A program made the translations under genes and the position numbers. Source: Pseudomaricurvus alcaniphilus (lineage in GTDB: Bacteria; Pseudomonadota; Gammaproteobacteria; Pseudomonadales; Cellvibrionaceae). From it: DNA of 64,000 nucleotides. Below, one piece after another: positions 1 to 7,885 of this stretch (its first letter is position 1; the number at the start of each line of letters is the position of its first letter). The DNA lies in NCBI RefSeq assembly GCF_011440395.1, contig NZ_JAAOIX010000003.1:186001-250000 (forward strand). The letters run 5' to 3'. A model generated the notes under the pieces. The model worked only from the letters and a program-made list of their open reading frames with translations, ran no database searches and was not told the DNA's origin.

Positions 1-1
1 T

Positions 2-604
2 ACCACTCCGAAAACCCAGAGTGCGCTGCTGGAAGCCATGGCCGAATACCAGGTCACCATCGACGGTGAAACCCGCCAGTTACCGCAACCCTTCTTTGTT
101 ATCGCCACCCAGAATCCGAGCAGTCAGTCCGGCACTTTTCCGCTGCCGGAATCCCAGCTGGACCGATTTCTGATGCGGGTCGAATTGGGCTATCCCTCGG
201 CGGCGGCCGAGCTGGCGATTCTCCGGGGCGGCGACACTTCTCGCACAGTCGGCCAGTTGGCCGCGGCCATCACTAACGAGCAACTGTTGGCTATTCAGGC
301 CAGCGTCGATGAGGTTCACGCCAGCGATGCCTTGCTGGCCTATTTGCAGCGCCTGGTGCACTGTACCCGCAGCCTGCCGGAAATCGAGCACGGGCTGTCC
401 ACTCGGGGAGCGCTGGCCCTGTTGCGCTGCGCCCGCACCTGGGCCCTGATCCATGGGCGCGGGCATGTGTTACCGGACGACATACAGGCGGTTATGCCGG
501 CGGTGGTCGCGCACCGCTTGCGCAGTGCCGCGGATATGAGCGATGGCAGTGGCTACGCGCTGGTGGAGCAGGTTCTCAATCGGGTGGATGTGCTCGGTCA
601 CTGA
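2..604 (+). CDS. MoxR-family AAA+ ATPase, C-terminal part (5' end cut by window edge)
   Basis: The reading frame is open from base 2, so the gene starts outside the window and only about the last 200 residues are present. The visible part begins with the MoxR segment [18 protein letters not shown], then the sensor-1 segment [26 protein letters not shown], and ends with the lid helices ([34 protein letters not shown]). Walker A and B lie before the edge. MoxR ATPases are chaperone-like factors, usually encoded directly upstream of a DUF58 protein and a transglutaminase-fold membrane protein. Both are present further on (2754-5827), but here pilU and yjaG sit in between. The family assignment is firm; the exact role is not known from sequence. 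Confidence 0.93.
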   Translation, partial: TTPKTQSALLEAMAEYQVTIDGETRQLPQPFFVIATQNPSSQSGTFPLPESQLDRFLMRVELGYPSAAAELAILRGGDTSRTVGQLAAAITNEQLLAIQASVDEVHASDALLAYLQRLVHCTRSLPEIEHGLSTRGALALLRCARTWALIHGRGHVLPDDIQAVMPAVVAHRLRSAADMSDGSGYALVEQVLNRVDVLGH

Positions 605-781
605 GCCGCACAGTTGGCTTGAGTTGTACTGTGGCATCCAGCTAAAAAAATAAACGCTGCGGGGATGGAAATATGTCGACTTTTTGCCTATGTATTACTT
701 GGTGTAAAAGAGCCTCGGGTAAAAAGCCTTGGATAAGAACGCGATAACTAATAAACCAGAACAGCAAATGGAGTGGCAGTT

Positions 782-1966
782 GTGATCATTGAAGATTATT
801 TGCGGATACTGGCAAAAAACGACGGTTCGGATTTGTATCTGAGCACAGGGGCGCCGCCGTGCGCCAAATTTCAAGGAGTGCTTAAACCGCTGGGCAAGGA
901 GTCGCTCAAGCCCGGCCAGATCGCCGAGATTGCCAGTGCCATCATGGACAGTGAGCAGCGGGAAAAATTCGAGCATGAGCTGGAAATGAACCTGGCCATG
1001 TCGCTGCCGGGAGTCGGTCGCTTTCGGGTCAATATTTTTCGCCAGCGCAATGACGTTTCGATTGTGGCGCGCAATATCGTCACCGAAATTCCCAAGTTCG
1101 ATGACCTCAAGCTGCCGCCGATTCTCAAGGACGTGGTGGAGGCCAAGCGCGGGCTGATCCTGTTTGTCGGTGGTACCGGTTCCGGCAAGTCCACCTCGCT
1201 GGCGGCGCTTATCGATCATCGCAACAGCAGCAGTGGCGGCCACATTATTACCATTGAAGACCCGGTTGAATACGTGCACAAACACAAGAAGTGTATCGTC
1301 AACCAGCGCGAAGTCGGCGTCGATACGCGCAGCTTTCACAACGCCCTGATCAACACCCTGCGGCAGGCGCCAGACGTGATCCTGATCGGTGAAATTCGTG
1401 ACCGGGAGACCATGGAGCACGCCCTGGCGTTTGCCGAGACCGGCCACCTGGCGATTTCCACTCTGCACGCCAACAACGCCAACCAGGCGTTGGAGCGGAT
1501 CGTCAACCTGTTTCCCCAGGAGCGGCGGGCCCAGTTGCTGCTGGGGCTGGGGCAGAACCTGCGCGCCTTTGTTTCCCAGCGCCTGGTGCCGACGGTGGAT
1601 GGCAAGCGCTGTGCCGCGGTGGAAGTGTTGCTGGGTACCAAGACCATAGAGGAACTGATCATTCGCGGTGAGTTTGAAAGCATCAAGGAGATTATGGAAA
1701 AATCCGAAAATCTCGGTATGCAAACCTTCGACTCGGCGCTGTTTCACCTGTTTAAAGAGGGGCGCATCTCCGAGGAGCAGGCCCTGAAAAATGCGGACTC
1801 GGCCAACAACCTGCGCTTGCGCATTAAACTGGATCGCAAAGGCCAAGCCCTCGCCGCGGCGACGGAGGGAGAGGCTGCCGCCAGTCCGGAGGATAAGCCC
1901 AGCGAGGGCTTTTCCCTGGCGCTGGAAGAAATAGACGAGGAAGAGGAGCCCAACAAGCCGTTTTAG
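782..1966 (+). CDS. pilU: PilU, type IV pilus retraction ATPase accessory motor
   Basis: A PilT/PilU secretion-type hexameric ATPase that helps retract type IV pili at the inner membrane. Walker A (GGTGSGKS) is at about residues 130-137, followed by the Asp box (HIITIEDPVEYVH), Walker B (DVILIGEIRDRETM) and His box (TGHLAISTLHANNANQALERI). The long acidic C-terminal tail (LEEIDEEEEP) and the ending DSANNLRLRIKL fit PilU rather than PilT. I chose GTG at 782 because GGAG lies 8 bases upstream and the N-terminus MIIEDYLRIL lines up with known PilU; GTG at 773 would add three residues. No pilT is adjacent, unlike Pseudomonas where pilT-pilU are paired. Confidence 0.9.
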   Translation: MIIEDYLRILAKNDGSDLYLSTGAPPCAKFQGVLKPLGKESLKPGQIAEIASAIMDSEQREKFEHELEMNLAMSLPGVGRFRVNIFRQRNDVSIVARNIVTEIPKFDDLKLPPILKDVVEAKRGLILFVGGTGSGKSTSLAALIDHRNSSSGGHIITIEDPVEYVHKHKKCIVNQREVGVDTRSFHNALINTLRQAPDVILIGEIRDRETMEHALAFAETGHLAISTLHANNANQALERIVNLFPQERRAQLLLGLGQNLRAFVSQRLVPTVDGKRCAAVEVLLGTKTIEELIIRGEFESIKEIMEKSENLGMQTFDSALFHLFKEGRISEEQALKNADSANNLRLRIKLDRKGQALAAATEGEAAASPEDKPSEGFSLALEEIDEEEEPNKPF

Positions 1967-2056
1967 TCGGCGTGCAAGTCGGCACTTTATTTGCCACTTT
2001 AATCGCCGTCCTGGCCACACCGGCGGAGTGGGGCGAGCCAGTGATGAGCCGGGCAC

Positions 2057-2629
2057 TTATTCCAGAGTGATGCCGAGGTTGCTGCAATCCAGCTGCCTGA
2101 GCGCCCGCCGGGTCTCCTTGATGATGGTGGCAGTGTCTGCGGGTTGTGTCATTTGCTCGCGCAGCCATTGCTGCATCTGCAGTTCCGCGTCGTAGAGTTC
2201 GTGTTGTTGTGTGTCCGGATCAAACGACTCCTGTCCGGATATCACTGCGATAAACTGGGCCACTGTGGCGCGCGACAGGTGGGCGGCGGTGTCGCTGTCG
2301 TCAATGCTGTCATCGAGAATCATTTGCAGGGCGCTGGTCAGCAGCAGACAGGCGTCCAGCGCGGGGTAGACGCCGTAGCTGTCTGCGTCGCCCGGCTGCG
2401 GGGTAATCTCCTCCAGTTGCGGCAGTGACTTCTCCAGGTTTTTCAGGGAGGTTAACTGGCCGGCCAGGTATTCCCACACCTTGTTGAGGATCTTGCGGTA
2501 GAGTTGACCCTGTTGGGGCTCGCCCAGTGACTCGCTGTAGAGCTGAAAGTTGGGGTAGTGGCGCTCACACAGGCCACAGATAAAGCCGATGTTCTGCCAG
2601 TGCTGGCGAGCGGCCAATGGTGTCGTCAT
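2057..2629 (-). CDS. yjaG: YjaG-like DUF416 protein
   Basis: A 190-residue soluble, mostly helical protein of the DUF416 family, typified by E. coli YjaG (196 residues). Recognisable stretches are the N-terminal FICGLCERHYPNFQLYSE, the central helix YPALDACLLLTSALQMILDD and the C-terminal region with paired helices. No signal peptide or membrane segment is seen. The biochemical function of the family is unknown. It is transcribed against pilU and diverges from the DUF58 gene, with the two starts 124 bases apart, so both promoters must lie in that short gap. Length and motif order match the family well. Confidence 0.8.
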   Translation of the reverse strand: MTTPLAARQHWQNIGFICGLCERHYPNFQLYSESLGEPQQGQLYRKILNKVWEYLAGQLTSLKNLEKSLPQLEEITPQPGDADSYGVYPALDACLLLTSALQMILDDSIDDSDTAAHLSRATVAQFIAVISGQESFDPDTQQHELYDAELQMQQWLREQMTQPADTATIIKETRRALRQLDCSNLGITLE

Positions 2630-2753
2630 TGCATTCTCCCGAAAAAACGCCGGTATGGTAGCAGAACTCGGGGGGCTTGGGGGCAGCGGCCACAGGCGGG
2701 TGGTAAATCCCAGCGCCCGCTTTGGCCGGCGGGCAAACAGTTAGGGGTAGGGG

Positions 2754-3776
2754 GTGACGTTGTTGGATCAGCTCGCAGTGAAAACCCGCCTGGCGGAACC
2801 CGGATGGCGGCGATTGAGAAATTCGGTGCGACGCTGGATGCTGCGTCGCCTGCGGCCAGTCCGGCAGCTGCGCTTAAGCCGCAAAAACCTGTTTATCTTC
2901 CCCAGCAGTGCCGGCTTTGGCTATTTGTTTGTCAACCTGCTGCTGTGGTTGACGGGAACCAACTACGAAAACAATTTGATCCTGGCGACCGCGTTTCTGC
3001 AGACGTCCCTGTTTGTGGTTTGTATCCACCACACCTTTTTTAACCTGACCGGCCTGACCCTGGAAGTTGTGCATACGGGTAGCTGCTTGCAGGGCGAAAA
3101 TGCGGAGCTGGAGTTGAACCTGGCGCGGCCTTCCGGCCGGGGCCGGGAAAATATCCAGTTGGGCTACCGGCGCGAGACCTTGTTAACGCTGGACCTGATC
3201 GAGCAGTGCTCGGCGGACGTGAAGCTGTATGTGCCGGGCCTGCGGCGCGGCTGGTGCCCGCCGCCGCGGTTGCTGGTGCAGAGCAGCTTTCCGCTGGGCT
3301 TGATTCGCTGCTGGAGCTGGGTGGCGTTCGATATGCCCATGCTGGTGTACCCGAAACCCCTGCCCGGTGGTGACTTGCCGCTGGCCTCCGTGGCGCAGCA
3401 GGAGGGGGATTTGATTGCCGAGCAGGGCGCGGAAGACTTTTTTGGTTTCAGGAATTATGTCCCCGGCATGCCCACCCGCCATATCGCCTGGAAACAGTAC
3501 GCCCGCGGCCAGGCCTTGTACAGTAAGGAGTATGTCACCTACCAGGGGCAGAGCCTGTGGCTGGACTGGGATGCCCTCGAGGGCCTGGGCACTGAGGCGC
3601 GCCTGTCGCGCCTGTGCTACTGGGTGCTACAGCTCGGCACTGTCAACCAGCCGCTGGGGCTGCGCCTGCCGGATCAGGAGTTGGCACCGGAGCTCGGTCC
3701 GGAACAGCAGCAGAAACTGCTGCGCGCCCTGGCCCTGTATCGATGGCAGCAGGCTGCGGCAGAGGCGGTGGAGTGA
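2754..3776 (+). CDS. DUF58 membrane-associated protein
   Basis: A 340-residue protein with two N-terminal hydrophobic segments (about residues 46-65 and 72-92) followed by a cytoplasmic DUF58 domain. The signature is DFFGFRNYVPGMPTRHIAWK at about 228-247, with the conserved arginine, proline and tryptophan. DUF58 proteins are almost always encoded with a MoxR ATPase and often with a TgpA-type transglutaminase; they have a von Willebrand A-like fold and no known catalytic activity. The start is GTG, preceded by a purine-rich stretch (TAGGGG). The stop overlaps the next gene by four bases (GTGATGG), indicating translational coupling. The partner MoxR gene ends more than 2 kb upstream. Confidence 0.88.
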   Translation: MTLLDQLAVKTRLAEPGWRRLRNSVRRWMLRRLRPVRQLRLSRKNLFIFPSSAGFGYLFVNLLLWLTGTNYENNLILATAFLQTSLFVVCIHHTFFNLTGLTLEVVHTGSCLQGENAELELNLARPSGRGRENIQLGYRRETLLTLDLIEQCSADVKLYVPGLRRGWCPPPRLLVQSSFPLGLIRCWSWVAFDMPMLVYPKPLPGGDLPLASVAQQEGDLIAEQGAEDFFGFRNYVPGMPTRHIAWKQYARGQALYSKEYVTYQGQSLWLDWDALEGLGTEARLSRLCYWVLQLGTVNQPLGLRLPDQELAPELGPEQQQKLLRALALYRWQQAAAEAVE

Positions 3777-5827
3777 TGGCGGAGCGCCAACGTTTGCTGC
3801 CGCGCAACAGTTTACTGTGGCTGCTGGGGGCGCAGACACTGGCCATGGCGCCGCTGTTGCTGGAGTTGCCAATCTGGTTGACGCTGGTGTGGAGCGGGGT
3901 GTTGCTGTGGCGGCTGCTGGAATTTCTCGGCCACTGGCAGATGCCCGGCGGCCTCACCCGAATGACCCTGGTTGCTGTCTGTGTCAGCGGTCTGGTGCTG
4001 TCTTTCGGTCGCTTCCTGGGCATGGAACCGATGGTGGCGTTGCTGATCTGCGCGGTGCTGTTGAAGCAGCTGGAAGTGCGCCAGCTGCGCGATGCTATCG
4101 TCCTCGTTTACCTGACCTACTTTCTCACCGCGCTGCAATTTCTCTTCTCCCAGACCCTGCTGGCCGGTGTGTTCGGGCTCTTGTGTTTTTGCGTGAATAC
4201 GGCGGCGCTGCTGGCGATTCACCAGCCCCAGGGACACCAGTTTCCGCTTCGCACCCTGCGCCTGGCGGCGGTATTGCTGTTGCACAGTGTGCCCCTGATG
4301 CTGTTGATGTTCCTGGTGATGCCGCGGCTGGGGTCCCTGTGGGCGGTACCCAATCCGGGCCACACGGCGACAACCGGGGTCAGTGACAGCATGGCGCCGG
4401 GGGATTTTGTCCGCTTGTCGCGCGCCGGAGGGGTTGCGTTTCGGGCCACTTTCCAGGCCGGCCTGCCCGAACGGGAGGAGCTCTACTGGCGCGGGTTGGT
4501 CTTTTCCCGCTTTGATGGCCGGCGCTGGCAGCAGGCAGAGGCGTTTGACTACCTTCGCGATGGCAGCCCGGTGAACTGGCAGAGCGAGCGGCCGGCCCCC
4601 TGGCGTCGACTGGCGCAGCCCCGGGGCAGGCCAGTGAGCTATCGCGTGGTTATGGAGCCGAGCCAGCAACCCTGGCTCTACAGTCTCGGCCTGGCCACCG
4701 ATGTGCGTACCTCGGCTTCACTGCCGCTGGGCTTTACCCGGGACTTTCGCTTGTTGAGTGCCGAGCCGGTGTACCAGCGTCTCGCCTACCAGGTCAACTC
4801 GGCGCTGGATTACGCGCTGGAACCCGGCTTTCTACCCAACTGGCGCCGGCGCAATGAGCTGGCGTTGCCGGCCGGTTTCAATCCCCAGTCCCTGGCCCAG
4901 GCCCGGCAGTGGCGCCAGCAGTGGCCGGATGCGGATGAGTATATTGCGGGGGTACTGCAGTATTTTCGCGCCCAATTCGTCTATTCGCTGCAGCCACCGG
5001 CGCTGGGCCGCGACAGTGTAGATGACTTTCTGTGGCGCACCCGGGAGGGTTTCTGCGAGCACTTTGCCAGCAGTTTCGTGGTGTTGATGCGCGCTGCCGG
5101 AATTCCTGCGCGAGTGGTGGCGGGCTATATGGGTGGCGAGTTCAATGAACTGGAAAACTATGTGGTGGTGCACCAGTACGACGCCCACGCCTGGGCCGAG
5201 GTCTGGCTGGAGGCGCGCGGCTGGGTGCGGGTCGATCCCACTGCGGCGGTGGCGCCGGAGCGAGTCCGGCAAAGTCTCGGTGACAGCCGCGCCGCGGATA
5301 TTGAAAGCCTGGTCTCGCTGGGTCGCTATCGTCATATTCAGTGGGTGGCGCAACTGCGCCTGCACTGGGACGCGATCCAGTATCGCTGGGACCGGGCGGT
5401 GCTGGGTTTTGATCGCAACAGCCAGAGCCAATTGCTGGAGCGTTGGTTGCGCGGCACCAGCCCGCTGAAGATCGTGCTGCTGGTGTTGATTGGCGGCGGG
5501 CTGGCACTGGCTCTGCTGACCCTGCACCTGTGGTGGCAGTCGCGGCCGCCACGGCGCTCGGCCGCACAGCGCTTTTACCAGCGCGCCGAAAGGCTGCTGG
5601 CCCGGTATGGGCAACGGCGGGCAGCGGGGGAGAGCGCGGCGGAATTTGCCCGCCGTGTGGCGACGGCGCAGCCCGGCCTGGCGCCGGCGGTGGAGCGAGT
5701 CACCGCCTGTGTCGAAGCCATGCTTTACGAGGAGCGACCCGTTTCGGCGTTGCAGCTGAAGCAGGCGCTGGCCGAATTAAAGAGGGCTCTGCGCCGCTCG
5801 GGCCTGGTAACGAAGGTTTTGTTGTAA
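3776..5827 (+). CDS. tgpA: TgpA-like membrane protein with periplasmic transglutaminase-fold domain
   Basis: A 683-residue inner-membrane protein. About six membrane segments fill the first 190 residues, then comes a periplasmic DUF3488/transglutaminase-like region, one more membrane helix (about 563-585) and a cytoplasmic DUF4129-type tail. The catalytic triad is visible as Cys427 (REGFCEHFASSF), His471 (YDAHAWAEVW) and Asp487 (VRVDPTAAV). Length agrees with Pseudomonas aeruginosa TgpA (about 668), a protein needed for viability there. I chose the ATG that overlaps the DUF58 stop (ATGA) instead of a further upstream in-frame ATG. Substrate is unknown; a cell-envelope role is inferred from topology and family. 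Confidence 0.88.
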   Translation: MAERQRLLPRNSLLWLLGAQTLAMAPLLLELPIWLTLVWSGVLLWRLLEFLGHWQMPGGLTRMTLVAVCVSGLVLSFGRFLGMEPMVALLICAVLLKQLEVRQLRDAIVLVYLTYFLTALQFLFSQTLLAGVFGLLCFCVNTAALLAIHQPQGHQFPLRTLRLAAVLLLHSVPLMLLMFLVMPRLGSLWAVPNPGHTATTGVSDSMAPGDFVRLSRAGGVAFRATFQAGLPEREELYWRGLVFSRFDGRRWQQAEAFDYLRDGSPVNWQSERPAPWRRLAQPRGRPVSYRVVMEPSQQPWLYSLGLATDVRTSASLPLGFTRDFRLLSAEPVYQRLAYQVNSALDYALEPGFLPNWRRRNELALPAGFNPQSLAQARQWRQQWPDADEYIAGVLQYFRAQFVYSLQPPALGRDSVDDFLWRTREGFCEHFASSFVVLMRAAGIPARVVAGYMGGEFNELENYVVVHQYDAHAWAEVWLEARGWVRVDPTAAVAPERVRQSLGDSRAADIESLVSLGRYRHIQWVAQLRLHWDAIQYRWDRAVLGFDRNSQSQLLERWLRGTSPLKIVLLVLIGGGLALALLTLHLWWQSRPPRRSAAQRFYQRAERLLARYGQRRAAGESAAEFARRVATAQPGLAPAVERVTACVEAMLYEERPVSALQLKQALAELKRALRRSGLVTKVLL

Positions 5828-5867
5828 AAATAAGTCAGCTTGCGGTGATAGCGGGTTGGTAGTTGGC

Positions 5868-6002
5868 AGCCCTTGGGTATCAGTTCTTTTCCCGGTCTGG
5901 CTCCGGGGGCTTGCTTTCAAGACTCGCCGAAATTCCGTCCGTGGAGGCTCCACGACAGCATCCATGCTGTCGAGGGTCTTGAAAGCAAGCCCCCGCAGCC
6001 AG
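5868..6002. repeat. Three-stem palindromic repeat, copy 1
   Basis: Core at 5897-6002. Two 27-base arms (5897-5923 and 5976-6002) are inverted repeats with one mismatch, starting CTGGCTCCGGGGGCTTGC. Between them are two smaller dyads, GTGGAGGCTCCAC and GACAGCATCCATGCTGTC, so the folded strand would be a long stem topped by two hairpins. A second copy with the same 106-base core length, orientation and left flank (AGCCCTTGGG) lies at 42735-42873. A decayed right arm (GAAAGACAGCCCCGAAGCCAG) follows at about 6039-6059. No open frame or transposase is associated, so this is a non-coding dispersed repeat of MITE or REP type. Confidence 0.85.
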
Positions 6003-6295
6003 CCCTGCCGTAATGCGTTGAACGACGTTTGGGTTTTGAAAGACAGCCCCGAAGCCAGGTCTGCTGCCCGAAGCCAGGCTTGGTATTGCGCCGACTCAAC
6101 GACGCCTGGCTTGGATGGAATTTAAAAAAGAGAGCTGCTCAATCGCTCCTTGAGAAATTGCGGCGCTCTGGGCACAATACAGCGCTGTTTGTAAGCCGTT
6201 GATTGCTATCGCAATCCGGCTTTTGGGGGCAGGGGTGATCAATTGCCCGGCAGCAGCGGTTTGCCGGCAGTAACCCTCTTGCAAAGAACCTTTCC
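6003..6295. other. Intergenic region with decayed repeat remnants
   Basis: This stretch between the three-stem repeat and amtB has no gene. It contains a degenerate right arm of the repeat near 6039-6059 and a separate 9-base perfect dyad AAGCCAGGC/GCCTGGCTT spanning about 6071-6115. The rest shows nothing recognisable apart from the amtB leader. Confidence 0.6.
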
Positions 6296-6310
6296 GGGGA
6301 AAGCTTTGCA
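6296..6310 (+). promoter_or_regulatory. Possible sigma-54 type -24/-12 element before amtB
   Basis: CGGGGAAAGCTTTGCA ends at 6310 and has GG and GC exactly ten bases apart with an ideal -12 box (TTTGCA) but a poor -24 box. It would place the transcript start about 30 bases before the amtB ATG. amtB genes are commonly NtrC/sigma-54 controlled, which makes the position reasonable, but the -24 box is weak. Confidence 0.3.
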
Positions 6311-6350
6311 GGTGAAATCTTTCTTCGTAAAAATAATAACGGTGCACAGA

Positions 6351-7643
6351 ATGAAAAAGTGGTTAACAGTATTGGGGTTGGCTGGGCTGTCGTCGGTAGC
6401 CTGGGCTGGAGACGAATTGAGTGGCGCGAACACGGCCTGGATCCTGACCGCCACCGCGCTGGTGTTATTTATGACCCTGCCCGGCTTGTCGCTGTTCTAT
6501 GGCGGCCTGGTGCGTACCAAGAACGTTCTCTCGGTGTTGATGCAGTGTTTTTCCATTGCCTGTATTGCCTCGCTGATGTGGTTGGTGTTTGGTTACAGTT
6601 TGAGTTTCGGCGAGGGCGGCGCCTGGGTCGGCGATCTGAGCCGGCTGTTTATGAGCGGCATGGGGCGCGACTCTCTTAGTGGCGATATCCCCGAATCCCT
6701 GTTTTTTATGTTCCAGATGACCTTTGCCATCATTACCCCGGCTTTGATCGTGGGTGCCTTTGCCGAGCGCATGAAGTTTTCCTCGGTGTTGCTGTTCAGT
6801 GCCTTGTGGCTGGTGCTGGTGTATTTCCCGGTGTGTCACTGGGTCTGGGGCGGCGGCTGGTTGGCGGAGATGGGGGTTATGGACTTCGCCGGCGGTATCG
6901 TGGTGCATATCACTGCCGGTGTTGCGGCGCTGGTGGCGGCGATCGTTATTGGCAACCGCAGCGGTTTCCCCACCACGGCTATGCCGCCGCACAATATGAC
7001 CATGACCATCACCGGTGCTGGCATGCTTTGGGTCGGCTGGTTCGGTTTTAATGCCGGTAGTGCCCTGGCCGCCAATGGCGATGCGGCCATGGCCATGACA
7101 GTTACCCATATCTCTGCCGCCGCCGGCTCGCTGGCCTGGGTGTGCATGGAGAAGATCAAGTTCGGCAAGCCCAGTGTGCTGGGTATCGTGACCGGTATGG
7201 TTGCCGGTCTCGGCACCATTACCCCGGCGTCCGGGTTTGTGGGGCCGGCCGGGGCGATGGTGATCGGCATCAGTGCCGGTATCATTTGCTTTTTTATGAC
7301 GCAACTGGTCAAACGCACCTGGAAAATCGATGACTCGCTGGATGTGTTTCCGGTGCACGGCATTGGCGGGATTCTCGGCAGCTTGCTGGTGGCCTTTTTC
7401 GCTTCTCCGGACATCGGCTTGTTCAGCGGGTTTGGCGCTGCCGCCGACAGCGGCTATTCCATTGGCGGGCAGTTCAAGGTGCAGTTGATTGGTGTGGTGG
7501 CAACCCTGGTGTATACCGGTGTGGTTACCTGGGTGGTGCTGAAAGTTGTCGGTGTGCTCACTAACGGTATCCGCGTCAGCCAGGAAGACGAAACCGCCGG
7601 CCTCGACCTGGTCAGTCACGAGGAGACTGGTTACAAGTTCTGA
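6351..7643 (+). CDS. amtB: AmtB-type ammonium transporter
   Basis: A 430-residue Amt/MEP/Rh channel. A cleavable signal peptide (MKKWLTVLGLAGLSSVAWA) is followed by about eleven membrane helices. Family hallmarks are FYGGLVRTKNVLS, the region FAERMKFSSVLLF, the first pore histidine in PVCHWVWGGGW, the second in FPVHGIGGILGS, and the N-terminal half motif MTMTITGAGMLWVGWFGFNAGS. It conducts ammonium across the inner membrane. I start at the ATG giving the signal peptide; an upstream in-frame ATG at 6243 would add an unlikely leader. No glnK (PII) gene is adjacent, although glnK-amtB is the usual arrangement. Confidence 0.95.
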   Translation: MKKWLTVLGLAGLSSVAWAGDELSGANTAWILTATALVLFMTLPGLSLFYGGLVRTKNVLSVLMQCFSIACIASLMWLVFGYSLSFGEGGAWVGDLSRLFMSGMGRDSLSGDIPESLFFMFQMTFAIITPALIVGAFAERMKFSSVLLFSALWLVLVYFPVCHWVWGGGWLAEMGVMDFAGGIVVHITAGVAALVAAIVIGNRSGFPTTAMPPHNMTMTITGAGMLWVGWFGFNAGSALAANGDAAMAMTVTHISAAAGSLAWVCMEKIKFGKPSVLGIVTGMVAGLGTITPASGFVGPAGAMVIGISAGIICFFMTQLVKRTWKIDDSLDVFPVHGIGGILGSLLVAFFASPDIGLFSGFGAAADSGYSIGGQFKVQLIGVVATLVYTGVVTWVVLKVVGVLTNGIRVSQEDETAGLDLVSHEETGYKF

Positions 7644-7885
7644 GCCTACTTGAGCAGGCGAAAGTCCTGCTCTCCAGTACGCAACCGCACAGTTGGCGCT
7701 TTAGGCGTCGGCGGTTGCGGGTCCGGCGGCACGGCCCACAAAACGTATGACGGAGGTCGCCGGGCTCCAGTCTTTTACGCTCTGCTGGCGCGCTGCAGTT
7801 GCTGGGAGCGCGTGGCTACATCAATCCCGCCATTTCCGGCATTCCCTTTTTGCACTACCATTGCCGCTTTGCCCAGAGGCCAGTC
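7644..7885. other. amtB-MFS intergenic region with hairpins
   Basis: A 7 bp hairpin (GAGCAGGCGAAAGTCCTGCTC, about 7652-7672) follows the amtB stop by a few bases; it lacks a T-run, so it may be an RNA 3' stabiliser or a weak terminator. A second dyad, GCAACCG/CGGTTGC, follows at about 7681-7718. No gene is seen. Confidence 0.4.

Noticed and set aside
695-2056. 453-codon open frame antisense to pilU
   Set aside because: Low-complexity, Gln/Arg/Leu-rich translation without motifs; pilU on the other strand is unambiguous.
5897-6002. Cloverleaf repeat as a tRNA or tRNA-like gene
   Set aside because: The closing stem is 27 bases long, with only two inner hairpins and no T-loop, anticodon loop or CCA end.
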